The position numbers were made by a program, and so were the translations under genes. 28,831 nucleotides of DNA, from NCBI GenBank assembly GCA_036378495.1, contig DASUWI010000054.1:1-28831 (forward strand), given 5' to 3'. Below the pieces are notes generated by a model that saw only the letters and a program-made list of their open reading frames with translations, was not told the DNA's origin and did not search any database. Positions 6,992 to 14,720 of the stretch are shown piece after piece. This DNA is from JAFALX01 sp036378495 (GTDB lineage Bacteria > Chloroflexota > Dormibacteria > Aeolococcales > Aeolococcaceae). Every line of letters starts with the position of its first letter. Positions within the stretch are counted from its first letter, which is position 1.

Positions 6992-9390
6992 TCGCGCTCC
7001 AGCAGCGCCACGGGGAAGGCTTCGAGCAGCGCTGCCATGCTGTTCGTGCCACCGCTGACTGTTTCTCCGGTGAGCACGTTGTGCCACTCGCCGAAGGGCA
7101 GGTCGAGCGTCGTGTCCTCCCAGTCGCCGCCCAGGCCGTGCGCCAGCCGCACGGCGACGGCGATGACGCCCGGACCGCTCCCCGGACTGCTGCGTATGCA
7201 GACCACCGCGTGCGACGCCTTGCGGCCGCGGGCGTCGCGCCACGCGTAGCCGGAGCCCGGGCCGAACGCCGAAGAACGCCGCGAGCGCATGGCGAGCGCC
7301 TGGCGGATGACGTGCAGCTTGGGCAGCCCGGACTCACCGCGCCCCATGATGGTCCCGGCACTCATGCGGCGCAGCTGGCCCAGCATCGTGCGCCGCACCC
7401 CGTAATCGACGGGCCGGCGGTTGTCGGGGTCCACCAGGCTCAGGTCCCAGAGCTCGCAGCCCTGGTAGATGTCGGGCACGCCCGGGATCACGCACTTCAG
7501 CAGCGCCTGGGAGAGCGACGCCACCTGCCACGCCGGTGTCATCGCCCGCACGAACGCGTCGACATCGTGGACGAAACCGCGATCGCCGAGCATCCCCCGG
7601 ACGAACGCGTCGAGCTGGGCCTCGTACTCGGGATCGACGTCGAGCCAGCTCGTCTCCTGCTTGGCCTCGCGCTCGGCCTTGCGCATGTATGCGAGGCAGC
7701 GCTCGACCGTTATGGGATGCGCGGCCACCATCGTCTGGAAGAACAGGTACGCCGCCGTGGCCGACGGCGCGCGGCGTCCGCGGTATCGCAGCGCGCAGCG
7801 ATGCCAGCGGCGCACGGCGTCCTCCCACTCCTGCGGCATCTCGGACAGCATGGCCAGGCGCAGCCGCGCGTCCTCGCCGCGCTTGGTGTCGTGCGTCGCG
7901 GTGGCGACCAGCGAGCGTGGCCACCGCTCCAGGATCTCGTGCGATGCCTGGTGGAAGGCCTCGGTCTCGATGCCGAAGCGCGACGGGTCGGCCCCGACCT
8001 CGTTGAGCGCGAGCAGCGGGACGTAGCTGTAGAACGCGGTGTCCTCGACGCCCTTGGCCGTGGCCGCGGCGCTCAGCTGCTGGAAGCGTGCGCGCAGCTC
8101 GATGCGCGCCCGCGTGGCCACGCCGTTCGCCTGCAGCACCGCGGCGATCGCGCTGAGCACAGCCTCGCGGCATTTGGGGCGGACCGTGGTCACCACCTCG
8201 TCGAGCGCACGTTCATCCTCGCGGCTGAGCGCGTCCCAGCGGCGCGGGTACAGCCGGTACACCGGCATCCCGCCCAGCAAGAGCCGCAGCTCGGGGCGCG
8301 CGTCGGCGATGCCCGCGCGCTGCGCCGCCCGCGCCAGGCGGTCGAGCTCGGCCCCGAGGAGCGTGTCCAGGGCGAAGAGCCTGCCCTCGCGTGCGTGCTC
8401 GGTGAAGCTGCGCGAGTCACCGGTGAACTCCATGTACATGCGCCGCAGCGGGTCGCGTCCGCGCGGGTCGATCTGCAGCGCCGTCAGGCGCGCCGCCGCG
8501 TCGTACCCGGTGGTGCCATCGATCGGCCAGGAGTGCTGCAGGCGCTCGCGGGCCCCGAGGATCTTCTCAGCAACGATCCACGCGTCGGGAGCATCGGCGC
8601 GCAGCCGCGACGTGTACGCGGCCGGGTCGAAGAGGCCGTCGATGTGGTCGACGCGCAGCCCGTCCACCACGCCACCCGAGACCAGCTCGAGCGCGCGCTG
8701 ATGGGTGATCCGGTGCACCACGTCCTGCTCCGCGCGCACCGCAGCGAGCGAGGCGATGTCGAAGAACCGCCGGTAGTTGACGCGGGCCAGCCCGGTGCGC
8801 CAGTGCTCGAGCACGTAGTTCTGGCGCGAGAGCAGCTCGCGCGTCACCGGAGGATGCGGTCCGTGGGCGGTGTCCGGCGCAATCGGGAAACGCTGATCGT
8901 GATACGCGAGCATCAGCGGGTCCGCTGACTCGAGCTTCAGCTCGCGTCGCGCCAGCACCGCGTCGAGGCTGTCACCCAGCACCGGCAGGAGCACCTTCCC
9001 CTCCAGCCCAGGCGCCTCCCAATCGATGTCGAAGAACTCCGCGTGGCGGCTGGCGCGGCCCACTCGGAGCACGTCCCACCACCAGATATCGCGAAGATCG
9101 CTGATGCACATGTGGTTGGGCACGATGTCGAGGAGCTGGCCCATGCTGTACTGCTTCAGCGCCGAGTCCAGGCGTTGCAGCCCGGTGTCGCCGCTGAGCT
9201 CGTGGTTGACGTGCGTGGGATCGACCACGTCGTAGCCGTGCGTGCTGCCCCGCGCCGCCTCCATGTACGGCGAGCAGTAGAGGTGGGTGATGCCCAGCTC
9301 GGCGAGATACGGCACGATGGCCGCGGCGTCGGCGAAGTCGAACTCGCGCTGCAGCTGCACGCGGTACGTGGCGCGGGGCGCAACCCTCAT
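6988..9390 (-). CDS. treY: Maltooligosyl trehalose synthase (TreY)
   Basis: An 800-residue GH13 enzyme that converts the reducing-end alpha-1,4 bond of maltooligosaccharides into an alpha,alpha-1,1 bond. The start is ATG 9390, which overlaps the malQ stop (ATGA). TYRVQLQREFDFADAA (8-23), ELGITHLYCSPYMEAARGST (31-50) and HGYDVVDPTHVN are hallmarks of TreY. LLDIVPNHM (87-94) is GH13 region I. The nucleophile is Asp248 (GLRVDHIDGL), the acid/base is Glu275 (IVAEKILGARE), and the third Asp is 501 (TATHDTKRGED). The long insert between regions (about 290-490) is normal for the family. It is translationally coupled to malQ and treZ, which share its pathway. Confidence 0.96.
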   Translation of the reverse strand: MRVAPRATYRVQLQREFDFADAAAIVPYLAELGITHLYCSPYMEAARGSTHGYDVVDPTHVNHELSGDTGLQRLDSALKQYSMGQLLDIVPNHMCISDLRDIWWWDVLRVGRASRHAEFFDIDWEAPGLEGKVLLPVLGDSLDAVLARRELKLESADPLMLAYHDQRFPIAPDTAHGPHPPVTRELLSRQNYVLEHWRTGLARVNYRRFFDIASLAAVRAEQDVVHRITHQRALELVSGGVVDGLRVDHIDGLFDPAAYTSRLRADAPDAWIVAEKILGARERLQHSWPIDGTTGYDAAARLTALQIDPRGRDPLRRMYMEFTGDSRSFTEHAREGRLFALDTLLGAELDRLARAAQRAGIADARPELRLLLGGMPVYRLYPRRWDALSREDERALDEVVTTVRPKCREAVLSAIAAVLQANGVATRARIELRARFQQLSAAATAKGVEDTAFYSYVPLLALNEVGADPSRFGIETEAFHQASHEILERWPRSLVATATHDTKRGEDARLRLAMLSEMPQEWEDAVRRWHRCALRYRGRRAPSATAAYLFFQTMVAAHPITVERCLAYMRKAEREAKQETSWLDVDPEYEAQLDAFVRGMLGDRGFVHDVDAFVRAMTPAWQVASLSQALLKCVIPGVPDIYQGCELWDLSLVDPDNRRPVDYGVRRTMLGQLRRMSAGTIMGRGESGLPKLHVIRQALAMRSRRSSAFGPGSGYAWRDARGRKASHAVVCIRSSPGSGPGVIAVAVRLAHGLGGDWEDTTLDLPFGEWHNVLTGETVSGGTNSMAALLEAFPVALLERE

Positions 9391-11234
9391 CGCGCCTGGG
9401 AGAGCTCGGCGGCGATGCGCCGCGGCAGCCGGTCGTGACGCAGCTGTTCGAGCGTGCGCGGCAGTGGAATCGACCAGTTGGGACGGCTGATGGTGCCGGG
9501 GATGTTGGGGCGGCGCTCCGCCGCCGTCGCGTCGTCGAGGGTCGCCAGCGTCACGATCGATGGAGTTTCTGACATCGCCGCGTACGCACGCGCGATCACG
9601 TCGCTCACCGAGGCGGCATCGCCCACCCCGGCGAGGCGCTGCAAGCGCCGCCGCAGCCTGGCCTCCGCGGGCAGATTCACCTTGACGCCAAGCTCCTGCA
9701 TCTCACGCACATCAGCCCCAGTCCACACGCCGGCGACGGTGGGCAGGTCGTGCGTCGTCATCGCCGCCACCGCCTGCGGCGGATAGCCGCGCGGCGACCG
9801 AGACTCGAACCACGCGACGCGGTACGAGAGTATGGCGCGCCGGTGCAGCTCTGCGCGGACCCCGTTCTCCACGGTGCCGAGGTCCTCGCCCACCACGAAG
9901 GCGCCGGCGCGAGCGCTTTCCAGCGCGACGATGTCGAGCAGCTCGCGCGCCGGGAAGCGGACGTACACGCCGTCCGCGGGGCCGCCGTCGCGCGGCACCC
10001 ACCAGAGGCGGAACAGCCCCATGACGTGGTCGATGCGCACGCCGTGCCCGGCTCGCATGAGCGCCCGCAGCGTGGCCCGCAGCGGCGCGTAGCCCGCGGC
10101 GCGCAGCTTGTGCGGGTCGAACGGCGGCAGCCCCCAGTCCTGCCCGGCCAGCAGGTACTCGTCCGGCGGCGCGCCGACGCTCATGCCCGGGGCGAGCAGG
10201 TCCTGCCACTCCCAGGCGTCGGCGCCGTCCGGCGCGAAGCCCACCGCGAGATCGTGGATCAGAGCCGCGCCGCCATCGCCTCCATCACCCTGCAGCTGCA
10301 CCTCCAGCAGCCATTGCAGCCAGCGGTGGAAGTCGACCCGCCGCCGCTCCGCGTGCGCCAGGCGGTGCAGCGCCTCCGACCGGGGGTGCCGGTACCGTTC
10401 CGGCCAGGTACGCCACGATCCCTGATGCCGGTCGGTGAGGGCGCAGAAGCATGCGTAGCGGAGCAGCTCGTCGCCGCCGGCGGCGCAGTAGGCGTCGAAG
10501 CCGGCGTCGCCCGCGAACCCCTCCCACAGGCGCGCCAGCGCGTGCATCTTGAGCGCGTAGATGCGATCGCGGTCGATCACCGCCGTGGCGTTGAGGCCAC
10601 GCGCCTGCGCAGCGATCAGCGCGACATCGCCGTGGCGGCGCGCGCCCGGAACCTCCTCGACCGCGATGTACAGCGGGTTGCGAAAACGCCGGCTCGATGG
10701 GAAGTACGGGCTCGGCTCCTGCGGCAGAGTCGCGCGCGGCGCATGCAGCGGGTTGAGCAGCAGCGCGCCCGCTCCGAGGGTCTGCGACCAGCGCTGCAGC
10801 GTGCGCAGGTCGGCCAGGTCACCGATGCCCCAGCTGGTCGCGGAGCGCACGGCGTAGAGCTGGGCCGCCCAGCCCCACGCGTCGAGCGCCGGGAGGTGGC
10901 AGCGCCCCGGGCTCGTGACGAGCAGCCGGCGGCTTCCGTCGCGCATGTGCAGGCGGTGGTAGCCGGCGGGGGTCGCTCGCGGCAGCCGCTCCCCGGGCCT
11001 GGCCTCGCCGCCGCCCTCGAGCTCGATGGCGCGCACTCCCCGGGGCAGCCGCTCCCCGGCACGGGCGAACACGGGCCCCGCATCGCCGTCCGGGGCCGGC
11101 GTGCCGGCGCCCATCGCCGCCAGGGCGCGCTCGATCGCCGCGCGGCTCACCCGGCGACGCGCGCCGGTCGCGTCCACGTACTCTTGCTGGACTCCCCAGC
11201 GAGCGGGCTGGGGCCGTCCCTGCCTCGCGATCAT
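9387..11234 (-). CDS. malQ: 4-alpha-glucanotransferase (MalQ, GH77)
   Basis: A 615-residue amylomaltase that transfers alpha-1,4-glucan segments between maltooligosaccharides. GH77 residues are nucleophile Asp402 (GVRIDHVMGLFRLWW), acid/base Glu450 (VVGEDLGTVEN) and Asp495 (MTTHDLPTVAG). SWGIGDLADL (134-143) and SPYFPSSRRFRNPLYI (175-190) are also typical. I take ATG 11234 as start. An in-frame GTG at 11309 would add 25 residues encoded by AT-richer DNA lying inside the regulatory inverted repeat, so it is unlikely. Placed first in the operon with treY and treZ, it probably re-sizes the chains released from glycogen so that TreY receives suitable substrates. Confidence 0.93.
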   Translation of the reverse strand: MIARQGRPQPARWGVQQEYVDATGARRRVSRAAIERALAAMGAGTPAPDGDAGPVFARAGERLPRGVRAIELEGGGEARPGERLPRATPAGYHRLHMRDGSRRLLVTSPGRCHLPALDAWGWAAQLYAVRSATSWGIGDLADLRTLQRWSQTLGAGALLLNPLHAPRATLPQEPSPYFPSSRRFRNPLYIAVEEVPGARRHGDVALIAAQARGLNATAVIDRDRIYALKMHALARLWEGFAGDAGFDAYCAAGGDELLRYACFCALTDRHQGSWRTWPERYRHPRSEALHRLAHAERRRVDFHRWLQWLLEVQLQGDGGDGGAALIHDLAVGFAPDGADAWEWQDLLAPGMSVGAPPDEYLLAGQDWGLPPFDPHKLRAAGYAPLRATLRALMRAGHGVRIDHVMGLFRLWWVPRDGGPADGVYVRFPARELLDIVALESARAGAFVVGEDLGTVENGVRAELHRRAILSYRVAWFESRSPRGYPPQAVAAMTTHDLPTVAGVWTGADVREMQELGVKVNLPAEARLRRRLQRLAGVGDAASVSDVIARAYAAMSETPSIVTLATLDDATAAERRPNIPGTISRPNWSIPLPRTLEQLRHDRLPRRIAAELSQAR

Positions 11235-11326
11235 GCCGCGCGACGGGAATGACCGCTTTGGGAGGAGTGCTTGATTATCACGTTTAATGTGCGCGATGCT
11301 ATCAAGCACGGCGCGATGCCCCTCGC
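11235..11326. promoter_or_regulatory. Divergent control region between malQ-treYZ and glgX
   Basis: This 92-bp region is noticeably richer in A/T than the flanking genes and must hold promoters for both directions. It contains the inverted repeat 11267-11309. Possible -35 hexamers TTGATT (plus strand, 11271-11276) and TTGATA (minus strand, 11305-11300) lie inside the repeat arms, but matching -10 elements at normal spacing are poor. GATAAT occurs on the minus strand with a 20-base spacer. Confidence 0.45.
11267..11309. repeat. 9-bp inverted repeat, candidate operator for the trehalose/glycogen genes
   Basis: GTGCTTGAT at 11267-11275 is perfectly inverted as ATCAAGCAC at 11301-11309, with 25 bases between. 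Arm centres are 34 bp apart, close to three helical turns, so one protein dimer or two dimers on one DNA face could bind both arms. The arms overlap the only TTGAT -35-like hexamers for the two divergent directions. Confidence 0.45.
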
Positions 11327-13522
11327 ATGAGCGCTGTGCCCGAGCTGCCGGTCACACCGGAGGCGCCCGGCCACGAGGCGGCGTGGCCCGGCTCCGAGAG
11401 CCCCATGGGCGCCACCTGGGACGGCGAGGGGGCCAACTTCGCGCTCTTCAGCGAGAGCGCCGAGGCCGTCCAGCTCGTGCTGTGCGACGCTGACGGCTTC
11501 GAGACCGCCTCGTACGACCTGCGAGAGCGCACCGACCTGGTGTGGCATGGCTATGTCGACAAGGTTGCGCCGGGACAGCGCTACGGATACCGCGTCAGCG
11601 GGCCGTACGACCCTGGTCAGGGACTGCGGCACAACCCGCGCAAGCTGCTGATCGATCCCTACGCCCTCGCGCTCACCGGCACGTTCGCCCACGGTCCGGC
11701 CCTGTTGGGGTATCGCACCGGTGGCGACGACTCCGTGCCGAGCAAGATCGACTCGGCGCCGTCGATGCCGCGCGCGGTGGTGATCGACCCGTCGTTCCCC
11801 TGGGGTGACGACCGCAGGCCAAGCATCGCGTGGTCGGACACGGTCATCTACGAGATGCACGTCAAGGGGTACACAAGGCGCAACCCCGACGTGCCTGAGG
11901 ACCTGCGCGGCACGTACGCGGGACTGGCGCATCCTGCGGCCATCGAGCACCTGCAGCGGCTCGGGGTCACGGCGGTCGAGCTCATGCCGGTGCACCAGTG
12001 GTACGACGCCGATCACCTGACCGAGCACGGGCTCGTCAATTACTGGGGCTACGACTCCATCGCGTATTTCGCACCGCAGTCGCGCTACTCGGCGTCGGGC
12101 ACGACGGGCGAGCAGGTGCGCGAGTTCAAGGCGATGGTGCGCGCGCTGCACGCGGCCGGACTCGAGGTGATCCTCGACGTGGTCTACAACCACACCGGCG
12201 AGGGCAACCACCTGGGGCCGACGCTGAGCTTCCGCGGGCTCGACAACCGCGCCTACTACCGGCTGCGCGACGACAACCCACGCTACTACCTCGACGTCAC
12301 GGGCACGGGCAACAGCCTCAACGTGCGTCATCCGCACACGCTGCAGCTGATCATGGACAGCCTGCGGTACTGGGTGACCGAGATGCACGTCGACGGATTC
12401 CGCTTCGACCTCGCCGCGGCCCTGGCCCGCCAGTTCTACGACGTCGATCGGCTCTCTGCCTTCTTCGACATCATCCACCAGGACCCGGTGCTGTCGCAGG
12501 TCAAGCTCGTGGCCGAGCCCTGGGATGTCGGCCCCGGCGGCTACCAGGTGGGCAACTTCCCGGTGCGCTGGGCGGAGTGGAACGGCGCCTTCCGCGACAC
12601 CGTGCGCGACTTCTGGCGCGGCAGCGGCACCATCCGCGATCTCGCGTACCGCCTCACCGGGTCCAGCGACCTGTACCAGGGCGAGGGCCGGCAGCCCTCG
12701 GCGAGCATCAACTTCGTCACCGCCCACGACGGCTTCACGCTGCGCGACCGGGTCTCGTACAACCAGAAGCACAACGAGGCCAATCTCGAGAGCAATCGCG
12801 ACGGCAGCGACGACAACCGCTCCTGGAACTGCGGCGCCGAGGGCGACACCGCCGACGCCGCCGTCACCGCGCTGCGGGCCCGGCAGATGCGCAACCTGAT
12901 CACCACCGTGCTGGTGTCGCAGGGCTGCCCGATGATGCTCAGCGGCGACGAGATCGCCCGCACCCAACGCGGCAACAACAACGCGTACTGCCAGGACAAC
13001 GAGCTCTCCTGGCTGGACTGGGAGGGCGCCGACCAGCCGATGCGGGAGTTCGTCGAGCGCGTCATCCGCCTGCGCCGCGAGCAGCCGGTGCTCCGCCGCC
13101 GTCATTTCTTCTCCGGCCAGACCATCTATGGCTCGGGGCGCAAGGACATCGCCTGGTTCCTGCCCGGCGGCGACGAGATGACCGACCGTGAGTGGTTCGA
13201 CCCTGCGCAGCGGTCGCTGGGCATGATCCTCAATGGCGAGGAGATCCCCGACCGCGATCCGCGCGGCCAGCGCATCCGGGGCGACACGCTCATGGTGCTG
13301 CTGCACTCGGGCGCAAACGACATCGAGTGGCTGGTGCCGCAGGGATGGGGCGACGTCTGGACCGTGCTCGTGGACACCGCGCAGGACCAGGACGGCGAGG
13401 AGGGGCACGTGGTGCGCACCGCGGCCCACATCGTGGTGCACGCGCGGTCGCTGGTGGTGCTGCGGCTCGAACCCAAAGGCAACGGCCGGAGCGCGGCTCA
13501 GCCGCGCGTTTCCGCGAGGTAG
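11327..13522 (+). CDS. glgX: Glycogen debranching enzyme GlgX/TreX
   Basis: A 731-residue GH13_11 isoamylase-type enzyme that cleaves alpha-1,6 branches and releases linear maltooligosaccharides. The N-terminal CBM48 domain (about 25-120) has SPMGATWDGEGANFALFSES; the barrel follows from about 170 (VIYEMHVKGYTRRNPDVP). VILDVVYNHTGEGN (281-294) is region I. The nucleophile is Asp361 (VDGFRFDLA), the acid/base is Glu397 (LVAEPWD) and the third Asp is 468 (FVTAHDGFTLRD). ATG 11327 has no ribosome site of its own. It overlaps the stop of a possible short leader frame, and GTG 11336 is an alternative. Its 3' end overlaps the convergent response regulator gene by 25 bases. In trehalose clusters this enzyme (TreX) supplies TreY. 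Confidence 0.95.
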   Translation: MSAVPELPVTPEAPGHEAAWPGSESPMGATWDGEGANFALFSESAEAVQLVLCDADGFETASYDLRERTDLVWHGYVDKVAPGQRYGYRVSGPYDPGQGLRHNPRKLLIDPYALALTGTFAHGPALLGYRTGGDDSVPSKIDSAPSMPRAVVIDPSFPWGDDRRPSIAWSDTVIYEMHVKGYTRRNPDVPEDLRGTYAGLAHPAAIEHLQRLGVTAVELMPVHQWYDADHLTEHGLVNYWGYDSIAYFAPQSRYSASGTTGEQVREFKAMVRALHAAGLEVILDVVYNHTGEGNHLGPTLSFRGLDNRAYYRLRDDNPRYYLDVTGTGNSLNVRHPHTLQLIMDSLRYWVTEMHVDGFRFDLAAALARQFYDVDRLSAFFDIIHQDPVLSQVKLVAEPWDVGPGGYQVGNFPVRWAEWNGAFRDTVRDFWRGSGTIRDLAYRLTGSSDLYQGEGRQPSASINFVTAHDGFTLRDRVSYNQKHNEANLESNRDGSDDNRSWNCGAEGDTADAAVTALRARQMRNLITTVLVSQGCPMMLSGDEIARTQRGNNNAYCQDNELSWLDWEGADQPMREFVERVIRLRREQPVLRRRHFFSGQTIYGSGRKDIAWFLPGGDEMTDREWFDPAQRSLGMILNGEEIPDRDPRGQRIRGDTLMVLLHSGANDIEWLVPQGWGDVWTVLVDTAQDQDGEEGHVVRTAAHIVVHARSLVVLRLEPKGNGRSAAQPRVSAR

Positions 13523-14175
13523 AGGAGCACCGCCTTCACGCGGCGATGCACGTCCGGCTCCTCTGACACGTCGAGCTTGGAGAAGATCGCGTTGATGTGC
13601 TTCTCCACCGCGCGTTCGCTGAGGAACAGCGCCGCGGCGATACCGGCGTTGTTGCGCCCTTGCGCCACCAGCTCGAGCACCTGCATCTCGCGCGGAGTCA
13701 GCTGGGACAGCGCCGACGTGGTCGACCGGCTGCGTGCAGCCACCAGTGTCTCGACCACCTTGGGATCGATCACCGAACCGCCGCGGGCCACCTCCTGCAC
13801 CGCTATCACCAGCTGCTCGATGTCGGACACGCGCTCCTTGAGCAGGTAGCCGCGCCCCGCGGCGCCCTTCTCCAGCAGCGCGAGCGCGTACTCGGGCTCG
13901 ATGTACTGGCTGAGCACGACGACACCTACGTCCGGCCGCTCCTCGCGCAGCTTCTCGGCGGCACGCAGCCCCTCGTCCGTCCCGGTCGGCGGCATGCGGA
14001 TGTCGGTCACCACGACATCGGGATGGTGCTCCTCGATGGCGCGCTCCAGCGAGGGCAGGTCGGCGGCGGTCGCGAGCAGCTCGACCTCCTCCGTGCTCTC
14101 GAGGAGCTGGCGGATGCCCTCGCGCAGGAGGTAGTTGTCCTCGGCGACCACAACACGAACCACGGCGGTGAGCAT
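13498..14175 (-). CDS. NarL/LuxR-family response regulator
   Basis: A 225-residue regulator. The receiver domain (about 6-125) has Glu12/Asp13 (VVAEDNYLLREG), phosphoacceptor Asp58 (VVVTDIRMPP) and Lys113 (YLLKERVSD). The C-terminal LuxR-type helix-turn-helix is LTPREMQVLELVAQGRNNAG (159-178), then LFLSERAVEKHINAIFSKLDV. ATG 14175 is the first sensible start. However, TATGCT spanning that ATG could be a -10 with a leaderless GTG start at 14163, giving MVRVVVAEDN. NarL-type regulators pair with HisKA_3 kinases, which makes this the best local partner for the kinase array that begins 2.4 kb away on the same strand. That pairing is inference. Confidence 0.9.
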   Translation of the reverse strand: MLTAVVRVVVAEDNYLLREGIRQLLESTEEVELLATAADLPSLERAIEEHHPDVVVTDIRMPPTGTDEGLRAAEKLREERPDVGVVVLSQYIEPEYALALLEKGAAGRGYLLKERVSDIEQLVIAVQEVARGGSVIDPKVVETLVAARSRSTTSALSQLTPREMQVLELVAQGRNNAGIAAALFLSERAVEKHINAIFSKLDVSEEPDVHRRVKAVLLYLAETRG

Positions 14176-14215
14176 AGGAGAGCGCCGGGGGTTTGCGAAG
14201 AGCATGCCACCCGTT

Positions 14216-14233
14216 CGGGGGGCGAGCCCCCCG
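14216..14233. other. Strong GC hairpin (7-bp stem, 4-nt loop)
   Basis: CGGGGGG pairs with CCCCCCG around a CGAG loop. Neither strand has a T-run after it, so it does not look like a simple intrinsic terminator. It may insulate the two divergent promoters or form a cruciform or RNA structure. Confidence 0.5.
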
Positions 14234-14261
14234 CATGCGGTGTGGCTGGCACCCTGGCGCT

Positions 14262-14273
14262 CTGCTCGAGCAG
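14262..14273. promoter_or_regulatory. 12-bp perfect palindrome CTGCTCGAGCAG, candidate operator
   Basis: The palindrome ends four bases before the -10-like TATGGT of the receiver-only gene, a position where a dimeric regulator, perhaps the adjacent LuxR-type protein, could act. Palindromes of this length can arise by chance in GC-rich DNA. Confidence 0.3.
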
Positions 14274-14297
14274 CACCTATGGTGTGAAAGCGGAGAC

Positions 14298-14687
14298 ATG
14301 GCTGTGAAGGTGTTGATCGTCGACGACCAGGAGCCATTCCGGGCGGTGGCTCGTGCGGTGGTGGAGCTGACCGACGGATTCGAGGTCGTGGGAGAGGTCG
14401 AGACCGGCGAGGCGTCGGTCGAGGCGGCGGAACAGCTCGCGCCAGACCTGGTGCTGATGGACGTGAACCTGCCGGGGATCAACGGGCTCGAGGCCACCCG
14501 GCGCATCGTCGAGGGCACCGCCAAGAACGCGCGCCGGCCGGTGATCGTGCTGGTGCTCTCCACGTACGAGGCCGGCGAGTACGACACGCAGGCCACCGAG
14601 GCCGGCGCCGCCGCGTTCATCCCCAAGTCCGAGTTCGGCCCCGACCGGCTCCTCGACGCCTGGGCCGCGGCGACGTCCGCGGCGTAG
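14298..14687 (+). CDS. Receiver-only response regulator
   Basis: A 129-residue protein consisting of one REC domain. Asp9/Asp10 (LIVDDQEPFRAV) form the acidic pocket, Asp55 (LVLMDVNLPGINGLEATRRI) is the phosphoacceptor, Ser88/Thr89 (VLSTYE) the switch, and Lys110 (AFIPKSEFG) the conserved Lys. The sequence is of the NarL receiver type, but the protein stops where the linker to a helix-turn-helix would begin. ATG 14298 is chosen because the upstream in-frame sequence passes through the hairpin region and reads as low-complexity. It may shuttle or drain phosphoryl groups, and it is divergent from the LuxR-type regulator. With the kinase array nearby, a phosphate-sink role is a plausible inference. 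Confidence 0.85.
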   Translation: MAVKVLIVDDQEPFRAVARAVVELTDGFEVVGEVETGEASVEAAEQLAPDLVLMDVNLPGINGLEATRRIVEGTAKNARRPVIVLVLSTYEAGEYDTQATEAGAAAFIPKSEFGPDRLLDAWAAATSAA

Positions 14688-14697
14688 GCTCCCGCAG

Positions 14698-14714
14698 AGG
14701 CCGTCGGCCGGCCT
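14698..14714. terminator. Small hairpin between the receiver gene and vapB
   Basis: AGGCCG pairs with CGGCCT around a five-base loop, 11 bases after the receiver gene's stop. There is no T-run, so it is at best a weak or factor-assisted terminator. Confidence 0.25.
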
Positions 14715-14720
14715 TCATGC

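Larger units (their letters stand above)
14176..14297. promoter_or_regulatory. Divergent control region between the two response regulators
   Basis: These 122 bases hold a strong GC hairpin (14216-14233), a 12-bp palindrome (14262-14273) and a -10-like TATGGT (14278-14283) for the rightward gene. The leftward -10 may be TATGCT, overlapping the ATG at 14175. No good -35 is seen for either. Confidence 0.4.

Noticed and set aside
6992..7243. An N-terminal extension of treZ back to 7243
   Set aside because: The extension is Arg-rich, overlaps treY coding sequence, and the GTG at 6991 sits in a GTGA overlap with the normal TreZ N-terminus following.
5258..7249. A 663-codon plus-strand open frame over treZ
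   Set aside because: It is antisense to treZ, which has all catalytic motifs. The plus-strand translation has no domain pattern.
7081..11252. Long plus-strand open frames over treY and malQ
   Set aside because: They are antisense to genes with full active sites, and their translations are rich in Arg/His/Gln with no recognisable fold.
14216..14233. The hairpin as an intrinsic terminator
   Set aside because: There is no T-run on either strand, and it lies upstream of both divergent genes.
11231..14626. A 1131-codon open frame on the minus strand across glgX
   Set aside because: It is antisense to a clear GH13 enzyme, its translation is low-complexity Val/Ala/Gly/Arg-rich, and it crosses the real LuxR-type gene out of frame. 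It is a GC-driven shadow.
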